Shown in pieces: positions 47,601-56,449 of a stretch of 64,000 nucleotides of DNA. The stretch's first letter is position 1. The number at the start of each line of letters is the position of its first letter. The stretch is from Lophius americanus. Taxonomy: Eukaryota > Chordata > Actinopteri > Lophiiformes > Lophiidae. A program made the translations under genes and the position numbers. Where the stretch lies: the NCBI GenBank assembly GCA_037951165.1, contig JBBDHG010000097.1, positions 1,394,501 to 1,458,500 on the forward strand. Reading direction: 5' to 3'. The notes under the pieces were generated by a model. It was not told where the DNA came from and did not search any database. It was given only the letters and a program-made list of their open reading frames with translations.

Positions 47601-50600
47601 TCAGCTACCCAGGGGCCCCCAACACAATTGATGGCACCACTACAATGTTTCCAACAAATACTAATAATATTCATCATCTTACATATAAGCGTGAAGTGTT
47701 TTACAGAGTCTATCATTTTGACAGCTGTAGATTCTTCAACAGGTAGGGGTGAGCTCAAGTGTAAAATAGGTTGCATCTGGAACTTCTTTGCTAGATACCA
47801 CTAGATTTTACAATCTGCACCTCTGAATTACGGACATCATTAAAAAACATTTTATAATATGTTGGTCCTATTATTTCACTATCCAGATACGCTGATAGGT
47901 TCATCATGGTACTGAACACATCTGTTTCCTTACATGAATCAATTCATTTCTTACCAGTATGGATGCACTGATGCCTCCTGCAGATTCTCCAAAGATTGTG
48001 ACGGTTTGTGGATTTCCTCCAAAGAACTTAATGTTTTCCTGCACCCATCTCAGAGCGGCCAGCTGATCCAGGAAACCCCAGTTACCAGTTGCATGTTCAT
48101 CTCCAGTGCTTTAAAACAGCAGTAGGGAAAAATTGTGACTGTGATACTAATTTTATTCATGTCTTCGTATGAAAATCTAACAGAAATGTGAAATTCCTTA
48201 CCTAAGGAACCCGAGAACACCAAGGCGATACTGGATAATAACCATGACTACGTTTTCATAAGCAGCTAGTGGAGCGCCATCGTACTGAGAAGCTGCCCCC
48301 ATTACCAGACCACCTCCGTGGATCCAGACCATCACCTGATACACAAATGCACAAACCAGAAACCTACTACTCACCACTGGTCTCTGAATATACCACACTT
48401 TACTTTTTCAACTCAGTATAACACAGATGCGTTACTTAAGCAGTGTAACTGCTCACCATCAACACCACAGAATAAAAAAGTCTTGATGTGAAAACAGTTC
48501 CCTGAGTTTTATCTTTCAGTTAGTGGCTGATATAGTTATGCCAAACCTGGGTGGCATCTTACCACAAAAGCAGCATCAATACAAAAAAAATAATTAAATG
48601 GTGACCTCACATGATTGCGCGAAATGTTAAAAGGTAGGTTTACCCAGCGCGCCACACAAGCTAAAGCCACCATTGCTTTATTATTGTCCCTGACAACCAG
48701 GGTATACTTCGAGAAGTCCCCAATCCCCTTCGTTGTACAAGCAATCCCCCTGATTGAACTCCTGAAATTAAATGTGACCTTATCTCCACAGTGTTTTTCT
48801 TAAATGAAAAAAGAAAGCTCCCTTAACTGTTGAGAATTTATGTCTGGTAAACTTTTGGCGATAAATCCCCCCCTAGTGTCTGAAATATAACTGACCTTTC
48901 CCTAAATCAATGCAATTCTTCCTTGCGCCAAGGTCTATGTGGGTATAAAGTTTGAAAATGATCCATGAAAGTTATTGAGGTATAACTAGAATACAAGTGT
49001 TATTTGTACAAAAAAAAGAAGCTACTCCCAAAGGAGTTAAAAGTACACTTTTAGAGTAAATTATGATATGGTTTTTGAGTTTTCGCTTTAACGCAAAGGC
49101 GTCAGCGGTGACGGTTCCATTACCGCCTTTTCAATATAGTTAAAGAATTTCATGTACTTGACAGTTTTAGATGGGAGTAGGATTGGAATGCTGTCCTGTT
49201 AAGGTCTGTAGTAAACCGGCTGCAGTATGCTGGTTTTTCAACATGTACAGTAGAGCAGTGGTTTTCCCAAACCATTATATTCTTTATGTAAGGTGTGTAA
49301 CCACAGACATAAAGCTTATAGATATTTAAGAAGCAATGGAGTAGAATAATTTAGGTAACAGATGACACATGAAATAAACCATGCTTTGTAGGAAAACACC
49401 AATAGCAATGAAGTGGCTCTGATATTTCTTCTTCTTCGGCTGCTCCCTTTAGGATTCTCTAGTAGATCATCTGTTTCCATCTTCCACTGTCCTCTGTCAC
49501 ACCAACCAACTGCCCGTCCTCTCAAACCACATCAAGAAATCTCCTATTTGGTCTTCCCCTTTTTCTCCTGCTGGCACCTCCATCTCCAGCATCCTTCCAC
49601 CAAAAGATCAACTATCCCTCTTCTTCACGTGTCCAAACCATCTCAATATGGCCTCTGTTACTCTTTCTCCAAGTCATCTAACCTTGACTGTCCCTCCGAT
49701 GTGCTCGTATCTCATTGTGTCCATTCTCGTCAATCGCAAAGAACATCGGAACATCTTCAACTCTGACACCTCCAGCTCTTTACCTCCCCACACTCCCTGT
49801 TTTTCTGAACAGTTGACCCTAAGTACCTGAACTCCTGCACCTTCTCCAAATCTATGCATCCTCACAGACCTCATCTGTTTCACTTTCATTCACACCCACA
49901 TGTACTGTCTTGCTGCAACTGACCTTCAGTCCTCTGGTTTGATTCTGCAACGCTTAAATGTTGGACTGCCTGCTTTGTAACCATCCGCTGGCCATTACAG
50001 ACAACGGCCTCCCTTGTGCAACAGATCCTGTGCCTGTGTTGATGGTGCGTCATTGAACCCAAAACTACTAAGTGACATTTAAACAACTCTCATGTGTAAA
50101 GTAAATTGTGATTTTAGTGTTGTTTCTCTGGTGTCATAACCAGTTCTGCTGTTAGACGATGCCCTACTCATACAGAACTCCATCATGAAAGACTCTCTGC
50201 CCCCAATCAAAAGTGGATAATTTCATCCGGTTCTCTCATGTCCTACATGATGACAGTGTAAGACTGACAAATATCAAAATGCAGGACATGTTCAGATAGG
50301 ACTGTCAAAGCCACATCTGCAGCGTGTTGTTGGCATTGAATATTCTGTAACCCAAAATGGCCTCCGTTGCTGCAGACATAGTCAATTCAATTTAAAGTCT
50401 AGTAGTTATAGAAATGTTTTGGAATGAAAAAATCCCTCTGATAGTGAATGCTGCACCAGGCTTCCATCCCATCCCACAATCAGAAAAAGGCTATTTAAGC
50501 CACTGATCCTTGTGTCCTTCCTCTCTTGCAATATGTTTTGATCAGAGGAGGGTAAGCTGCAAGGTTGCCATTTTCCTACACGCTGCATTATCCAGTAAGC

Positions 50601-53385
50601 ATAATCAACTGTTTTTACTTGCCTCTTAGATCACCTGTCATCAGGGGAATTATGACACGAGGTTGTTGTCACAGAACGTTGATCAGATGTATGAAGGGAG
50701 TTGTTAAATAAATATAATGCAATGTATGACTAGAAGCTAACAATGACTTTTGTTCTGGCTTCACTGTTATTGTGACCTGCCTGTCTTCTCTTCCCTGATT
50801 AGAACTGCTGCTGCTTTGTAGGGCCACATTGTTTGCCGTACACAGTTAAGTTAATCCACTATTATTAATCTCATAGGGCCAACTATCTGTTTATTTGTTT
50901 ATTTGTTGGTTGAGCTGAGGTCCAGTCTATTGGGGAGGCTCCCTTACTGTTTGTTGTGTTCAGGCACTTGCTGTGATTCACCCAATTTAGTGTGGGTGTT
51001 TTGGTTGCTGGGTTGCCACGCGGTGAGTATTTGGTAGCACATCCCTATGTAGTTTGGTTCCCCTTTGATTTGTCTCAACCAGCCTCAGCAATAATGATTG
51101 TGAATCAATAGCACCTACTGCTGTACAAATGGGACACACAACAGGTGGAAATAGAGGCAATTACTGAGACAACCCCTATTAAGGAATGGTTTTGCAAGTG
51201 GTAGCCACAGACTATTTCCCTCTTCTCATCCTTTATGGCTGATTCTTGGCTAGTTTTGCATTTTTCCAGTGCCCTCGCCGCTAGTGGTAGCATGAGTGGC
51301 CAGAAGGTTTGCTGTGTCTCCCAGAGTGTCAAGAGCTTGGAGGAGATACCGGGAGACAGTCCACTACACCAGGAATGGTCGGGGCCGGAGGAGGGCAAAA
51401 ACAAAGCAGCAGGACCACTATCTTCTCCTTCGTGAGGAGAAACAGGAGGAGCAATGCCAGGGCCTTACAAAATTACCTCTAGCAGGCCACTCGTGTGCAT
51501 GTTTCTGCCCAATTTGTCAGAAACAGAATCCATGAGGGCGGTATGATGGCCCGACGTCCACAAGTGGGGCCTGTGCTCAACGCCAGGCACCGTGCTGCAC
51601 AATTGCCAATGCCAGAGAACACAAGAATTGGCCGATTTGCCATGGCGCCCTGATCTCTTCACAGATGAGAGCAGATGGGGAAGCATATCCTTGGAGGGCC
51701 GCATAGACCTCCACATGCTAGCCAGGTACCACATGGTACCGGGATGAGATCCTCAGACCCATTGTCAGACCGTATGCTGCAGTGGGTCCTGGGTTCTTCC
51801 TGGTGCTTAACAACGCCCGGCTTCATGTGGCTTGAGTTTGTCAGCGGTTCCTGGATGACTAAGGCATTGATGCTATTGTATTGCCCGCCCGTTCCACAAA
51901 CCTGGATCCATTTGAGTACATCTAGGACATCATGTATCTTTGCATCTACAGCCGCCAAGTCACACCATAGACTGTCTAGGAGCGACAGATGTTTGTTTCC
52001 GGACATAACTTCCTAACCGTTTGTCAAGTTTAGTCCAAATTTGGTGCATATGAATCGTCCAGAGCGCTATCTTGTGTATTTCATATTTTATTCACTAGTG
52101 GGAGTTTCTTTTTCATTCTCCCCCAAAAAGGTTTGGGACATAACTCCACATTTAAGTTGAGGAGTTCAATCAGGGTAATTGTTTGTACAATGCAGGGTTT
52201 TGGGGGTTTTGGGGGATATGCTCTTACTATCAGGGACAACAGCATAGGCCTAGTTTTACTCTTTCTCTTAAAAAATGACAATCATTTTGGAAGGTAGTGT
52301 ATACAGGGATAACTAGATGAATAACTAGATTCCTCTGTGTTCTATGTAAACCCCTATGTCCCCTGTATGATCTGAAGAGCCTCACAACTGGGATATTAGT
52401 GTGTATATAAAGTTCAGTGTCTCCCAAAACCCACTGGCAGTTTGTCTCCTTCAGTTGCCTCAGCTGGAGTGTACACATTCAGATACAGGCAGTCCTCTGA
52501 GAGCTCTGGTGCAGTGTATTCCAGGGACATGGTCCTAGAAACGTTAACAACGATCTCTGGATCCTGGATACACCTATGACGCAGAGAGACATAGAAGAAA
52601 AGTGTGTATTACACAGAGAAAAAATCAAATCTTTCATTGTTTTGTGGCCTACAGTCTTACATCGGGGGGTGATGAGTGCCATCTCTCTCCCCTTCCCAGG
52701 GCTCAGCGTTCTGGGGAGCAGCGAATCGGAGGGGCCCCAGAGGAGGATGTGCAAAGGGGATTCCCAGGTATTGCTTCACCCTCCTCTCGGTGCCTTTCAC
52801 TGACATGTATTCCCCTCTGATCTGGCCATTTTTCAGAGAGACCACGAGGTCAGTGCTCCCTGCTGAAGATAAAAGAGGGTATTTTGAGAATTAAAGGACC
52901 ATTTTGGTGTTTTGTATGGTGTTTTTAATAATTGCTGTTTATCTGATTAGGCACAAGTACGCACATTCATTTAAAGTATTGATCTGTACTTAAAGTAAAA
53001 GGAAACGGGTACTGGTAGTACAAGCTTTGGAACTTATTTACTGCTTTAAAAAGTAGCCCCTTGAAGGACATTTCTACCAGCTCATTTCTTATCCTTCATA
53101 GAAACCATGGAAACATGAATGTCAAAAACAATTGAAATGCCATGAAAAGTTCCTTATACAGCTCCATCCTTTATTTTGTTATATATATATATATATATAT
53201 AGATTTTTTTTAACCTGTCCTTGAACAAGGAACAATATATTGGAACAAACATCTACGATAAAAATACCTCATACGTCAGACAAACACACATATACATACA
53301 CTTACCCATATGAACGTTACATTAATAACTATTTAATTTTGTGTTCACCTTGTTCTGATTATGCGCGCGTTTTTGTGAATGCCTG

Positions 53386-53419
<34 letters not shown>

Positions 53420-55587
53420 AAAAAGATTGTCACTGGATGTGGATTTAAGTGTGTGTGTGTATATGGGATAAAGATTGTCACTGGATGTGGATTTAAGTGT
53501 GTGTGTGTATGTGGGATAAAGATTGTCACGTGACGTGGATTCAAGTGGGGGGGTCCAAGAGCAGGCCTTCAGAAGGACAAGGGAAAGAGGACCCCTAGCC
53601 CGACCAGAGGAAGCACCCTCCAGAGCTTGAGCAGAACCTACAGACCCGCCCTGATCCCCAGCACGATACCGGCCGATAAACTATAGCAGGAGACAGGAGA
53701 TTGCAGGCCCTCTGGCAAGTAGGGTGACTGTCTATCAATCTATCTATCTAGCTATCCTATATTTTTAACTCATGAGGTGCAAAAGTTGCAGCTTGATATA
53801 GCTTGATGCTATATTTCAATCTGTGGATTATTTATAATATCGTAACTTATCATGGATTACGTTTAACCAGTTCAGATGACACTGTTTGATATGTTTTATG
53901 TAAAAAAACTCCGTTTGATTTATAGTCTTGTATATATCAATGAAGTTGTCATTTTGGTATATGTAGTGGAATTGCAAACGAAATGAAAATTACCACAAAA
54001 GCCAGATATGACATTACAGATTTGTGATCAGAGGCAGTATCTAAAAGATAAAAAATATATTCCATATGCTCTGTTTGCTCTGTTTTAATTTACCCATGGT
54101 TTTCATTCGGGGAGAAATTACTCTGGGTTCTTATGGTTTGATATAATATGAATATAAGGGATAAGCAGTGGTTCATAGTAACTAACTACATTTACTTAAG
54201 TGCAATATTTAAGTACAAGTTTGAGGTATTTGGAATGATCCTTGAAAAAGGGGATCTTATAGATTATATTTTGGGATGACGGTGACTCCACCGAGGGTCA
54301 GTGGTTCAATCCCTGGCCACTGCAGTCTAGATGTCGAAGTGTCCTTGAGTAAGATACTGAACCCCAAGTGGCTCCCAATGGCTTTTCCATTGGTGTGTGA
54401 ATGATGTTGTGAATGGTTAACACTCATGATGCGCATTTGGCGCCTTGCATGGCAGCCTCTATCATCACTGTATGTGTGATTGGGTGAATGCTGACTCGTG
54501 TTGTAAAAGCGCTTTGAGTGGTCGAGCTGACTAGAAAAGGGCTGTATAAGTACAGTTCCTTTTCCACTTATTACTCAGCAGCACCAAAAGTAGTTAGATT
54601 ACCTTAACCTTCAACATGTATAGCAGTAGCACAGAGCTACACATTAATGCAGCAGGAATATTAATCCTGAGAGGCAAGATGAATACTATTATTTTCATAC
54701 TGTAATTACATTTTGCTGATGATATTTATATATATTAACTGAAGATTTTCATGCAGGACTTTAAATTGTAGTGGAGTACTTTAATTGCGTGGAAAAGTTT
54801 TGCTCCAGTAAAGGATGTACTGTAAATACTTTATCCACCAATAAGAGACTTTATTTCAACTTCTTTTTAAAAATGTTACCATTCACTGGCAGATAATTTA
54901 TTCAACATGAATGATCATTATGTAGAACATAAGAAGAGAAAAACGTAGCTGAGAGAATAAAAAACAATGACACCACAATCTTTCCTCCTGGTCTCTTGAC
55001 TGTTTCTGCATGTGTGTCATCTGTCAGGGATTGATGCATCAAAGGATAATCTTTAAAGTGTTTTTTATTCCTATCCCGTCTATGGATAGGAGGTTTTATT
55101 CACTAATGCTGACACACACTATTTTCATTGTTTAAACATGTAATGCCATTCTATGGACTTGTTACTTCATCAGAGTCACTTAAATGTGGTCAAGCTACAG
55201 AAACCACTTTTTGACAGCTTAAGAAAAACGGCCTTCAATCAAATGTCCATATGTTCATGCTTCATTACGAATAATTCTATTTTTGCCTTATTGTTCTTGA
55301 ATGATCTTTGGTTGCTGGTGTATGAGAATATTGACAGATAGATTGATACTTAATTCATCATGGGGAAATTCAAATGTCCAATAATATCAATAGAGATTCA
55401 CACACAGGATTCAAAAAAATATAATAGTTCAAAAGCAGTAATACAATGACTTGCACAAAACCTCTATGTATCCCTGCATCAAAGTATCCCAAAATAAGCT
55501 AAAATACTATGTTTTCTTACCAGGTGCTGCCTGTGCAATCCCTGCGAGCACAGGAAGGAGATAAACAAAGAACAGCGCTGTTCTCAT
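35445..55587 (-). CDS. Carboxylesterase (type-B, CES family), 13 coding exons, 559 aa
   Basis: Coding exons (minus, in order): 55587-55521, 52859-52661, 52573-52435, 48335-48202, 48108-47955, 46561-46460, 42171-42070, 41808-41668, 41324-41244, 39315-39174, 38929-38780, 38677-38605, 35640-35445. They total 1680 nt with matching phases and GT..AG introns, the usual family length. The enzyme hydrolyses carboxylic esters, thioesters and amides. Visible: signal peptide 1-19; HGGG oxyanion hole at 141-144; GESAGG with nucleophile Ser222; acidic Glu339 in GITNHEFGW; His450 in DHADDV. Cysteine pairs 90/117 and 273/284 match the two conserved disulfides, and N-glycosylation sequons lie at 99 and 269. 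Unlike ER-resident CES enzymes it ends AAAANSGN, not HxEL. The best description is a fish CES2/CES3-like or 'fatty acyl-CoA hydrolase-like' enzyme; which paralogue cannot be decided here. Confidence 0.95.
36720..37045 (+). repeat. Dispersed repeat family B, copy 1
   Basis: Contains TTTTTGGACTGTGGATGGAA.. then GCCGGAGAACCTCGCGCAAA and a TTCTTGCTATGAGGCAACAG segment, a ubiquitous teleost repeat. Related copies are at 46,690-47,030 and 58,250-58,540. Confidence 0.65.
37720..37930 (+). repeat. Dispersed repeat family D fragment
   Basis: GC-rich block (GGCATCTGTCTGTGGTGCTG ..) sharing words and layout with 31,520-31,615 and 47,340-47,570. Family name unknown. Confidence 0.35.
38165..38350 (-). 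pseudogene. RTE-type LINE fragment, RT C-terminal region
   Basis: Matches the reverse-complemented 3' coding region of the fish RTE element (CTTCTTTGGGCAGTCCCCTT.. then CACACCAACCAACTGCATGT.. and CTTTGGTCTTCCCCTTTTTC). The same text recurs at 49,425-49,570. No intact frame. Confidence 0.65.
38605..38677 (-). CDS. Carboxylesterase exon 12 (residues 471-495)
   Basis: Encodes DLSKDDERFCRTMMAYWANF then ARNG, the conserved helix of the CES C-terminal region (MMKYWANFARNGNP-type). Acceptor CTTCAG|GC, donor ATGG|GTGAGT. Confidence 0.93.
38780..38929 (-). CDS. Carboxylesterase exon 11 with catalytic histidine (residues 421-471)
   Basis: Encodes DAGAPVYMYEFVYRAKIHK then SFVKADHADDVGFVFGG. His450 in DHADDV is the triad histidine (mammalian GDHGDE). 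Acceptor CTTTAG|AT, donor ATAG|GTAAGA. Confidence 0.95.
39174..39315 (-). CDS. Carboxylesterase exon 10 (residues 374-421)
   Basis: Encodes ASSVNNLIVDEYLKNAKTPE, DIRDGFTEIMGDLLMTLPVV and KVAGYHL. It corresponds to the CES segment with DLFLDLIADVMFGVPS. Acceptor CTTCCAG|GCC; the donor TTAG|GTTAGA is weak but is the only one that joins in frame to DAGAP. Confidence 0.9.
39780..40075 (-). repeat. Dispersed repeat families D/A composite
   Basis: Starts GAGAGGTAAACTGGTTTTGT, as in 47,350-47,375. It includes GGAAAAGGACCCGCCCCCTC and ends GTACAGCACCTTTTA, the reverse of the family A start. It lies in carboxylesterase intron 9. Confidence 0.5.
41244..41324 (-). CDS. Carboxylesterase exon 9 (residues 347-373)
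   Basis: Encodes NFAPPGWEHGMNRESVLPVV then NLFNPEG, the mobile segment after the acidic residue. 81 nt, phase 0 at both ends. Acceptor TCACAG|AAC, donor GGG|GTGAGG. Confidence 0.88.
41668..41808 (-). CDS. Carboxylesterase exon 8 with catalytic glutamate (residues 300-346)
   Basis: Encodes LKIYLGGVVDSVFLTDSPEE and VPLMVGITNHEFGWILPQ. Glu339 corresponds to the acidic triad member of mammalian CES (GINKQEFGW). Donor CAG|GTCACC. Confidence 0.95.
42070..42171 (-). CDS. Carboxylesterase exon 7 (residues 266-299)
   Basis: Encodes FVANFTGCDSSSSEELIQC then MRTKSSEELVDLTQR. The Cys273-Cys284 spacing of 11 matches the second CES disulfide. NFT is a sequon. Acceptor GTTTAG|TTT; donor AGG|GTGCGT. Confidence 0.9.
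43700..44500 (+). repeat. Possible retroelement-derived block (LTR-like 3' end)
   Basis: Ends with GCTATTAAAAGCCTGAACTC.. then ..TGCGTCTGCATTTGGGTCCA, a termination pattern seen in several fish retroelement LTR or UTR regions. No partner repeat, TSD or coding domain was found in the window. Confidence 0.3.
44962..45314 (+). mobile_element. Internally deleted Tc1/mariner-like MITE with both ends
   Basis: Left end ACACAATGATCCGCCATAAC and right end ..GTAATGGCTGATCTGTGTAC are imperfect inverted complements of about 25 bp. The interior keeps 'GGAAGGACAACTGTTGAACC' and '..CCCACAGAAGAGCAGAAATT..GGTGTCAGAACACACAGTG', matching the N-terminal part of the parent transposase gene joined to its 3' end (..TTTTGGTGGCAAAAGGG). 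About three quarters of the parent is missing. It lies in carboxylesterase intron 6. Confidence 0.82.
46460..46561 (-). CDS. Carboxylesterase exon 6 (residues 232-265)
   Basis: Encodes TLSQQAKGLFHRAIFQSGVG then TLGTYTTHPLDHAK; GLFHRAI.QSG is the conserved family segment after the nucleophile elbow. 102 nt, phase 0 at both ends. Acceptor AAACAG|ACT, donor AAG|GTAGGT. Confidence 0.92.
46628..46690 (+). repeat. Dispersed repeat family A start fragment
   Basis: TTAAAGGCACAGTCTGTAAA then ATGTAGGGGTATCTG. Confidence 0.55.
46690..47030 (+). repeat. Dispersed repeat family B, copy 2
   Basis: CTGTAACCGCTTATCCTGCT, CAGGGTTGCTTCAGCCC.., then GGTTCTCTGCAGGAACTACG-type half, as in copies at 36.7 and 58.3 kb. 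Confidence 0.65.
47340..47570 (-). repeat. Dispersed repeat family D fragment
   Basis: GCAGAGGTAAACTGGTGGGG.. TCCTCACAGTCTGCCCAGGG; similar block at 39,795-39,870. Confidence 0.4.
47955..48108 (-). CDS. Carboxylesterase exon 5 with catalytic serine (residues 180-231)
   Basis: Encodes STGDEHATGNWGFLDQLAAL, RWVQENIKFFGGNPQTVTIF and GESAGGISASIL. Ser222 in GESAGG is the nucleophile (signature 1). Acceptor TTAAAG|C, donor ATACTG|GTAAGA. Intron 4 is only 93 nt. Confidence 0.96.
48202..48335 (-). CDS. Carboxylesterase exon 4 (residues 136-180)
   Basis: Encodes VMVWIHGGGLVMGAASQYDG then VMVIIQYRLGVLGFL. HGGG (141-144) forms the oxyanion hole. Acceptor TATCAG|GTG, donor CTTAG|GTAAGG. Confidence 0.95.
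48640..49020 (-). repeat. Dispersed repeat family C, copy 2 (reverse orientation)
   Basis: Reverse complement aligns by eye with 2,040-2,470: GGATCATTTTCAAACTTTAT.., GGAAAGGTCAGTTATATTTC, GGAGTTCAATCAGGGGGATT. Confidence 0.7.
49410..50060 (-). pseudogene. RTE-type LINE fragment, RT C-terminal region (longer copy)
   Basis: Minus-strand RT end region: CTTCTTCGGCTGCTCCCTTT.., ..CATCTTCCACTGTCCTCTGT.., ..CCTCCATCTCCAGCATCCTT..; translated, ..FGEGAGVQVLRVNCSEKQG and EVSELKMFRCSLRLTRMDTM are readable, as in the CFDP2-like RTE polyprotein. Stops and frameshifts throughout. Belongs to the same family as 38,165 and 56,450. Confidence 0.7.
51090..52000 (+). pseudogene. Tc1/mariner transposase pseudogene (plus strand, internally deleted)
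   Basis: Order of remnants: RRYRETVHYTRNGRG.., then EEKQEEQCQGLTK, an HEGG(M)MARRPQVGPVLN-like block, LFTDESR, a deletion, then RDEILRPIVRPYAAVGPGF, FLVLNNARLHVA, GIDAIVLPARSTNLDPFEYI. The catalytic-core aspartates survive only in scattered frames. The 5' end (GGACACACAACAGGTGGAAA ..GGCAATTACTGAGACAACCC) is also recognisable. Confidence 0.82.
52005..52260 (+). repeat. Dispersed repeat family C, copy 3
   Basis: TAGTCCAAATTTGGTGCATA.., GGAGTTCAATCAGGGTAATT.., aligned by eye with 2,240-2,460. It abuts the Tc1 pseudogene. Confidence 0.65.
52435..52573 (-). CDS. Carboxylesterase exon 3 (residues 89-135)
   Basis: Encodes CIQDPEIVVNVSRTMSLEY and ELSEDCLYLNVYTPAE. SEDCLYLN is the type-B esterase signature 2; Cys90 and Cys117 are the first disulfide pair. 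An NVS sequon lies at 99. Donor CTGCCA|GTGGGT. Confidence 0.94.
52661..52859 (-). CDS. Carboxylesterase exon 2 (residues 23-89)
   Basis: Encodes GSTDLVVSLKNGQIRGEY, then YLGIPFAHPPLGPLRFAAP, the hallmark N-terminal type-B esterase segment. Donor AT|GTAAGA splits the Met codon. The acceptor is a NAGNAG (TTCAG|CAG|GG): using the upstream AG (exon to 52,862) would add one Ala. Confidence 0.93.
53180..53201 (+). repeat. (TA)n microsatellite
   Basis: About 11 TA units. Confidence 0.9.
53390..53551 (+). repeat. (GT)n microsatellite followed by a 48-bp minisatellite
   Basis: A pure GT run (53,390-53,416), then GGGA(A/T)AAAGATTGTCACTGG.. units of exactly 48 bp at 53,417-53,464 and 53,465-53,512, and a degenerate third unit at 53,513-53,551. 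Each unit ends in its own short GT run. Confidence 0.9.
54270..54570 (+). repeat. SINE-like teleost repeat (nearly full)
   Basis: Contains GGGTCAGTGGTTCAATCCCT (B-box-like GGTTCAAT), GTGTCCTTGAGTAAGATACT, GAACCCCAAGTGGCTCCCAA, AAAGCGCTTTGAGTGGTCGA and ends GCTGTATAAGTACAGTTCC. Very common in spiny-rayed fish. A fragment of the same tail is at 59,930-60,030. Confidence 0.7.
55521..55587 (-). CDS. Carboxylesterase exon 1 (signal peptide)
   Basis: Encodes MRTALFFVYLLPVLAGIAQA then AP, a short basic N-region, hydrophobic core and AQA-type cleavage site. Donor CCTG|GTAAGA. The ATG at 55,587 is preferred to an in-frame ATG at 55,701 because it places the hydrophobic core at the N-terminus. Confidence 0.9.
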
Positions 55588-55737
55588 CCTGACCAGGCGA
55601 AGAAAATATGAACACAGAGGATTGTAGTGTACCCTCAGAGAAATAGCCTTCTGTCCCGGTTCTAACCCACTAATACCAGCCCTCCTCTCTCTCACACACA
55701 CCTACATACAACTGAATACATGCAATCTCACCCTCTA

Positions 55738-55763
55738 ACCCCCCACCCCCCACCCCCACCCGC
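55738..55763 (-). promoter_or_regulatory. G-rich tract upstream of carboxylesterase start (G-quadruplex-capable)
   Basis: On the minus (coding) strand there are at least four runs of three or more G separated by single bases (pattern GGGTGGGGGTGGGGGG...), about 150 nt 5' of the ATG. This fits a promoter-proximal or 5'UTR G4. No TATA box is obvious between it and the ATG. Confidence 0.45.
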
Positions 55764-56449
55764 CTACATGCACACACAAACACACACATGCACACGAACC
55801 ACCACGAATACAATCATTATGCTACAACCACTACTCAGCATTAATTGAAGGATTTTTATTGATTTAACCTCCAATGCACCACAAGCAGGACTCTGACCGC
55901 TGAGTCAAACTGTTACAAAACGCTAATCTTTGACCTCTGGAGCTCACTGCCCCAAACCATAACCTCTACAGTACCTACTGTAAGTACTTAGAATGTCGCC
56001 TCATTTCTGAGAGGAGCTGAGACAGGGCAGGTTAAAGGGCAAATTTTAATAAATTTACTTTATTGGAACTTACACTGACTGCAGAAAAGGAACCGATCAT
56101 ATGGATGTGCCTCTTTAAGTTATGACTGGTTGTACGTGCACTTGAGTAAAAACTGGAGGTACTTCACTAATTTATTTCAGTTCCATGCTACTTCTACTGC
56201 ACTTCACCTAAGTAAACGTAACTAGGGCATCATTCCCTCACTGTGTCAGTCTTTTTCTGAGTGTGGGCATGTGCGTCAGTCTCGGCTGGTGAGTTTAAAA
56301 GATTGGAGAGAACGGCTCCTGGCTGTATTCAGAGGCTGTTTGAAATCAAAGAGTCAAACCAACTCACGGAAACATGTTTGTTTAAAAAATTAATATAAGA
56401 ACAAATATAAAATATAAATGTATTTCAGTTAAAGATGTAAAGCAAATAT

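Larger units (their letters stand above)
48336..52434 (-). other. Carboxylesterase intron 3 (4.1 kb), transposon cluster
   Basis: Almost half is recognisable mobile DNA: family C (48,640-49,020), RTE fragment (49,410-50,060), Tc1 pseudogene (51,090-52,000), family C (52,005-52,260). 50.1-51.0 kb shows nothing recognisable. Confidence 0.65.
52860..55520 (-). other. Carboxylesterase intron 1 (2.7 kb)
   Basis: Contains an AT microsatellite, a GT microsatellite with a 48-bp minisatellite, and a SINE-like repeat at 54,270-54,570. The rest is AT-rich without recognisable features. Confidence 0.6.

Noticed and set aside
51675..52016. 113-aa plus-strand ORF
   Set aside because: Lies in the degenerate Tc1 transposase region in a shifted frame; no independent gene.
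53359..53544. ORF with repeated THLNPHPVTIF units
   Set aside because: Product of the 48-bp minisatellite read in an open frame, not a repeat protein.
55588..55701. Upstream in-frame ATG extending the esterase N-terminus (MCVRERRAGISG...)
   Set aside because: Would bury the signal peptide behind 38 polar residues; the ATG at 55,587 gives a standard secretory N-terminus.
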